From NCBI GenBank assembly GCA_949130495.1, contig OX422221.1, forward strand, positions 32,671,224-32,735,223: a stretch of 64,000 nucleotides of DNA, read 5' to 3'. This DNA comes from Sambucus nigra (lineage: Eukaryota > Streptophyta > Magnoliopsida > Dipsacales > Adoxaceae). The translations under genes and the position numbers were made by a program. Below are positions 58,758-64,000 of this stretch, piece after piece; position 1 is the first letter of the stretch, and each line of letters starts with the position of its first letter. Under the pieces are notes generated by a model. It worked only from the letters and a program-made list of their open reading frames with translations. It searched no databases and was not told the DNA's origin.

Positions 58758-59157
58758 ATTAAGTTCTAGTGTCCTTAGGATTTGTGCGGCTTTTGACATT
58801 TCAACATAGCATTCTTCGGTATAAAGCCTTATTATAAGATTGTTTTATTCCTCTTCGTATGAGACTTATGTTCTATTTCTATTAAGTATAGTTTATGTCA
58901 TTTATATATGAGTTCGGTGTTACTTCATACACAATATAATATACGACGACCAACGAGGGTCGTTAGAAGGACTGCAGAAGGAGAGGCTCAACAGAAGATA
59001 GATTATTATGGAAATGGTGATATATTATTATGGAAATGGTGATCGTGATAGAATTCACCATGATTATTATTCTAGCATATGACAATAGGATAATCAATCA
59101 GGAACAGTAGTTTCCCCAAGAACTATCGTAGATAATGGTGGTTCAATATCATACTCA
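58758..59157 (+). pseudogene. Leader and gag stub of the chromovirus
   Basis: After the primer site the leader resembles that of LTR F (GCATTAAGTTCTAG versus GCATCAGGTTCTAG, then TCCTTAGGATTTGTGCGG). A gag start is expected about 200 bp downstream. Only fragments such as VRRTAEGEAQQ-like coding at about 58960 are suggestive, with two copies of a phrase TATTATGGAAATGGTGAT. Coding similarity stops near 59157. Confidence 0.5.
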
Positions 59158-60765
59158 CCCATTGTAGTAAATAGTTTATTTCACAACATTAGATCGTTTG
59201 CAAACGTTTTATTTCATAAAATAATTTTCATCAACATTACTAGAAAATACACTATTTTTATAAACCCATCAGCTTTTTCCATTTCAAACCTTTAAATAAC
59301 TTCACTTTCTTCATCTCAACAAATACTATTCTTCTAAAAGTTTTATTGCATAAAAATATTTATTTTCAGACTTACTAGAAAAACTACACCAATAATTATA
59401 TCTTACATTTTTATCTCCCATAAAAATGTATAATTTCAGTTTTATTAGAAAAACTACACAAATTTTTATTTCCTATATTTTTATCTTCCATAAAAATGTA
59501 TATTATTTCTCTCACTAAGAAAACCATTTACTCATAAAGTCATACGAATTCCCTAATTTTTCTCATAGATTCAATCCATTAACAAATCCTCCATATATTA
59601 TGACCACTATGTGCAAATAACGAATTGAAATTATGCTCATCAACAAACCTAAACCAAGGTTAGTAAATCCCACCTCAAAGATTTCAAAAATAGTGGTGAT
59701 AGTAGAGAAGATGGGTGAATCCCCCACCTCCAATGGTGGCCTTAAAGGGAGTCACAAAAGACCTTCTTTCGAGTTACCATGAAAGCTCTAACAATACTCC
59801 AAGAAATGCTCCTTCTACTTCGAAGAAAACCCCCAAATATAACTCAAAAATTGGTAGTACTTCCTTACCAATGGTGGAAATAGGTGTACATGGCTTATAT
59901 ATGACGGAACACATCTAGAATGTGTTGGCATAAGGTGGGGATGGGGTGGTTCTTGGCTTGTAGTGGTGGTAGGGATCCCTAGGAGCACTAGAGAACTTAG
60001 AGAGAGAAGACAAATCTGATCCAAATGCCCCAAATAAGCTAACATACACTTATATACTCCTTAAAACCTAATGGGGTTAAGTTCCCCAAATACCACCACA
60101 AAATATTTATTTTCGTCACTTTCTCTCTCCTGCTTTTTTTTCAACTTTTTACATGAGATTCATATTCCATGCAAGTTTTGTCTGAAAAAATCATATTTAG
60201 AATAATCGTTTGGCCTCTCGGATTGTCCTGTACAAGGCGCGCAAGATTCGGGACCTCCGCACAAAAGATATTTTTTTAAATATTTCTTCATATGGTAATA
60301 TTCCTTATATTTTTATGAGTCTAAATATATGGTCGGAATATTTTTTTGACTTACCGATTGTCATGAATAATTCGCGCAAGTTCGCATCATACGCGACGTG
60401 TGCTACGAAAATTCGCCTAAAATGAGTTATAACGATTTTTTTTTCGGAGACGTCTAATAAGAGAAAGTTACTCAAAATTAATTTCTTTGTTGATCTGGAG
60501 ATTTGCATATATTTTTGAGCTCTTTGTTTTTATGATTTTTTTTATTATTTTTTACTTTAAACCCTATAAAAATTGTAATACTGATATTTGGGACCAAAAT
60601 GCATCCTACAAAAATAGCGCAAAGTGGCTTATCCTAAGCGTCATGTACCGCTCAAATTACTCGATCATTCACTATGATCGAGTCATGTCCATTCCTCGGT
60701 ATTTTTCTTCTAACTAAATAATTCAAATAACATTAAGTATCTATTTTCTAGGGATGGGTATTACA
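59158..60765 (-). mobile_element. Reversed LTR fragment nested in the chromovirus
   Basis: It ends GGGTATTACA at 60765, the U3 edge of a minus-strand chromovirus LTR, and the flanking sequence to its right is the 3' end of the host element's internal region. The opposite LTR edge is not visible at about 59158. Small frames in it (59715-59918, 60210-60425, 60487-60717) are not recognisable genes. Confidence 0.6.
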
Positions 60766-60877
60766 GTAATGTTCCAAATTTTAGAAGGACGTGGATACCA
60801 TGCGAGAAAGTATCTAAGACTATTAGTATTGATCTTATCCTAATTTCAAGGACGAAATTCCCTTGTAAGGGATGAGG
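60766..60877 (+). mobile_element. 3' end of chromovirus internal region with PPT
   Basis: It contains CAAGGACGAAATTCCCTTG and GTAAGGGATGAGG just before LTR B'. Chromovirus pol typically ends with a GGACGAAATTCC phrase followed by a purine tract, as also seen reversed at 12053-12085. Confidence 0.8.
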
Positions 60878-61751
60878 TACGTATCACCCCGTAAATTTTA
60901 ATGATGTTTATATGGGGATTAGTTAAAGTTTGGAAAAAATAAATATTAATTAGAGTAATAAGGTTTGACATTTATTTGCATGAATTGTATTAAGTATTAC
61001 GTAGTGAATGGGTAATAAATTGTTTAGAGAGTATTATGATTGTCGTGAGTGAGAAATACACCAGTTACGGTAATTTAGTTGAGACGCGCGTCTGAGTAGG
61101 GTCGAGACTTAAACATACGAAATATTATGTGATTTATTTATGGGTCATTCATATGGTCATTTGAGTGCGCAGTGTGTCCAGAAGAGTCGAAATAGTCATA
61201 AAAGTATACCCAGGGTTATTGTTTCGATCCCATGGAAATTTTAGACTAAACTGGCACCGTATAAGGGTTTTTTAGTCATTTGGTAGCCTATGGTTAATAG
61301 AGCTAAGAATTTCCAAATGTTATATCAACTGGTAGATGGGAGAGGGTAGTGTTAAAGGATTAAAAGGCCAAGGGAGGCCATTATAGAAGGAAGAGAGCGT
61401 ATTCTTATTGATTTGAAGAGGATCCTTGAATTGTTCATCATTGTTCTTTCACCCCCATCAACTTTGGATTGAGGATTCGAGAAGAAGACAAGCAATGCAT
61501 CCATTTAATCATGAATTCAAATAATTAATCATATAGAGGCAAGGGTTTATTGCAAATTCCTTTAAAGTTATAATACCGTTGTAATGCAAGGTTTTATATT
61601 TGATAACTTTAAATGAAGTTCTTGGAAAGTTGATGAATTAAACACATGATCGTGGGTAGGATTTCAAGTAAATTTATCCATGTATGTAGAGGATACGAAA
61701 CTAGATTGTATGTCACAATTTAGATGGGAAATATTAGTCTTATGTTGAGTA
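60878..61751 (+). mobile_element. LTR B', truncated 3' LTR
   Basis: It aligns with the first about 870 bp of LTR B (AATGATGTTTATATGGGGAT, AGTATTATGATTGTCGTGAG, GGTATATCAACTGGTAGATGGG-like phrases) and breaks off at GTTGAGTATG (61751). The rest of the LTR is missing where new sequence starts TGTGACGCGG. Confidence 0.87.
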
Positions 61752-62257
61752 TGTGACGCGGCTAAGAATGTGTCTCTAAAGGGCGTTCTCTCCAGGCCCA
61801 AGTGCAAGGCTGTCGCGTTAGTAATAAACCCGGAAAGTCGGGATCATCTCCACAGGGAAATAGGACGAGAAAATCATGACGACGGAAGTACAGATGGTCA
61901 ACCTAAATTCAAATCTAAGAAGAACAAAAAGATGATTTGTATGCAATTAATCTTAATAGTAAAAAGAAACTAGAATAAGACTATGGAACTAATGACTTAA
62001 GAAAGAATTAATAACTAAGAATGAAGGAATAAGTATGAAGAGAAAAACAGGCCGGGAATACAATTCCTCAACACACATGCAACGCTCACATCGGGTTGAG
62101 TTCATGCATCCCAGCCCTAAAAAATCAAGATGGACATACCGGACCTTACTATGCATAAATTAATTACATTGCATGTGAAAGAATTTATGATAAAAATATA
62201 TTAAAATGTGTAGGAACAATAATAGAGAGAGTGAAAATTGAATTAAAACTCGCAATC
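61752..62257. mobile_element. Unassigned repeat fragment
   Basis: It begins TGTGACGCGGCTAAGAATG, an LTR-like edge, exactly where LTR B' breaks off. It includes AAACCCGGAAAGTCGGGATC and TCTCCACAGGG, a phrase type that recurs in the non-coding parts of plant retroelements. It ends where LTR C starts. No coding region; the class is uncertain. Confidence 0.4.
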
Positions 62258-64000
62258 TGTGACAACCCTCTTATTAAAATAAGAGGTTTCCATCCCGATA
62301 CCCCAATACCAACAGTAATCGTAGATGAACCATTCTTAGCATCTCAAAAATATAATAAGTATACGAGATAACCACCCAATATTTTAGAAAAAAACGGATT
62401 GTCAAAAATATATTTAGTAAGTTAATGAAAACCATTTAAACAATCCAATTGAAAAGGAAGTGGATAAATGTAAGCATAAAAATGAATCAGCAACAATATA
62501 AGCGAATAAGAGGTCGGTTAATAGACACATACAAATTGAGTTACACCGAGTATTATTGTACAATATCACATAATAAAATACAAGTACAAAACATGGGCAA
62601 CACGTTCGAATGTGTATTCGATCATAACTAGAATGGGAAAAAATGGAAGCGTTTATATCCAAATATCCCGTAACATCCGTAAGGTGTTACAGCTCCAAGA
62701 CACTAGGATGGAAAAGTCAATACGTGCGTCCTTGTGGTGGAGCACCAAGTCGAATATATTGTTCATGAAAAACAAATAGATATAAACGGGTTTAGGCAAG
62801 GTTTGATATAATCACCAAGTGAATAAAATGCATGATAGTTGTGGACAACTTAATTATCATGAATGTGCTAATTTCAATCGTCGAAATAATGCTAAGGAAT
62901 CTAACATATCAATTTAAAAGCATACCTTAACACCAATATGATGACAATGATCACAATCCAAATTATGCTAGAGGATATGGATAATATCATACTTATTAAG
63001 GTTCCGTTTTAATTTTACATAATTTCATTTCACCTTTCCTTATCCTATTAGGAAATGTATTCAAGGAAATTTATTTCGTAAAGTGCCGTATAATCCATAG
63101 GATTCTACTTTAGAAATAATATTTATATTACACAACATATAACAATTCTACGATCGGCCTTCATAGTTTCCCGACTGGACACGCTCCTAAATAGCTATCA
63201 TCTTCCAGGTCCTATCACATAAGACAAACTGGGAATCCTATATTGCGTGACATTGGAAAGTGGCCATATACTTGCGACAGTGAGTCATAACCACACCCGT
63301 ATTTTACCTCACATTGCATAATAATCACATAATATATAATAACTGGTCCTATGGACGAGGACTATATTCACCCTGCATTCACTAGCTAGGGTACTTCACC
63401 TTATACGCGTAACTTCCCTTATAATAGCATTTAGGGGGGGTGTATATACCAATTCTTCTTCACAATTTATTTACATTATTAAGTATGCATTTCATTATAT
63501 CCGGAGCTATAAACGTTTAATATCTTCATCATAAACTTTAATGTTTAATTATCTCTCACCACAAGTCTCCATTAATTAACATACCTTCTATAACCCATTA
63601 TGAAATGACATTCTTCCCTCCAATTCTAGAAGTCCACAATAACTCATTGTGATTCACCCTAGGTCTAAATGATTTCGTTGTATAAGAGAATCATTTTCTT
63701 CCTCTAATTTAACTAACCAAATTATCTCTAACTTAAACCCTAACTCTCATTCTAACATAATCTTCTAAATACACAATTGTGAGACTCTAATACTCTACTT
63801 TGATTTCAATTAAGAAGTTTCATAAGTCCCTATTTTAAAAGAAAGAACCTAGAAAGAAATAGGATGTTAAGAATGAAAAACAGGGGACCGGTCGACCGAT
63901 CACGGGACTGCGGTCGACTGCGTCTCAAGGATTTTGTTGAGGAAAAAATGTAGAAATCTCACTTCGGAAGGCCCGATCGACCGGTCCTAGGATCCCGATC
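62258..64000 (-). mobile_element. LTR C, partial chromovirus LTR at the window edge
   Basis: It starts TGTGACAACCCTCTTATTAA and contains GATGAACCATTCTTAGCATC, the equivalent of the phrase in LTR A at 16362-16377. It continues in the same order and reaches a palindrome cluster at 63886-64000, where the window ends. Orientation is minus. The frames at 62414-62662 are LTR sequence. Confidence 0.83.
63886..64000. repeat. Palindrome cluster in LTR C (cut by window edge)
   Basis: It contains ACCGGTCGACCGATC (63887), CGGTCGACTGCG (63911) and CCGATCGACCGGTCC (63973), followed by ATCCCGATC at the edge. The short dyads ACCGGT, GGTCGACC and CGATCG are combined. It lies 1.63-1.74 kb from the TGTGAC edge, like the cluster in LTR A (1.78-1.86 kb). 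Confidence 0.75.

Overview
The window is plant nuclear DNA, most likely from a eudicot. It is AT-rich and contains two Ty3/gypsy lineages found in angiosperms (a long-LTR chromovirus and a Tat-type element with an extra RNase H), an old Ty1/copia element, a CACTA transposon end, a non-autonomous Helitron and a broken SnRK1-type kinase gene. I see no intact host gene, rRNA, tRNA or CRISPR array. Almost all of it is nested, inverted and truncated mobile-element sequence; most long open frames are broken retrotransposon proteins or shadows of repeats.

1-5.7 kb: a partial chromovirus LTR (LTR A) sits in the integrase of an older element. That element is internally inverted: integrase reads +, RT/RNase H reads -. 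A CACTA end (2960) interrupts its RT. A reversed Helitron-tail-like piece and palindromic AT minisatellites follow. 5.7-11.4 kb: a Helitron (5699-10943) with a plant-gene-like exon start, a G-rich minisatellite and a canonical 3' hairpin/CTAG end lies in an AT array. A second identical Helitron 3' end faces it at 11400. 11.46-19.27 kb: a chromovirus on the - strand with nearly 3 kb LTRs, a tRNA-iMet-type PBS, PPT, gag with three zinc-knuckle units, PR, RT, RH, IN and chromodomain, broken by nonsense changes and frameshifts; its left LTR is cut off. It is inserted in the integrase of a Tat-type element (19.27-25.6 kb, - strand) whose 5' LTR abuts an inverted LTR copy, giving a palindrome of about 1.2 kb.

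26-44 kb: a pile of chromovirus LTRs in both orientations. LTR E carries 60-bp tandem repeats. LTR D is split by a 3.15 kb solo LTR G with a perfect 5-bp target duplication. LTR F has a PBS and gag stub. Around these lie an anonymous 33.65-37.97 kb stretch, a tandem repeat of about 166 bp and a Tat-like leader remnant. 45.0-46.2 kb: three decayed exons of a SnRK1 alpha kinase. 48.6-54.5 kb: an old copia element with matching 5-bp target duplications. 55.5-61.75 kb: a chromovirus with both LTRs partly kept and an almost empty interior. 62.26 kb to the end: another reversed LTR.

The most unusual signal is comparative. Several LTR subfamilies here carry a small cluster of short perfect DNA palindromes roughly 1.0-1.3 kb from the U3 end. 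The palindrome differs between subfamilies (TCGATCGATCGA; GAATCGATTC; TTCGAAC-type; GGTCGACC/CGATCG-type), while position and, in the two clearest cases, the spacing of four blocks (22/16/22 and 22/18/20 bp) are alike. All family calls are from reading the sequence; no database search was possible.
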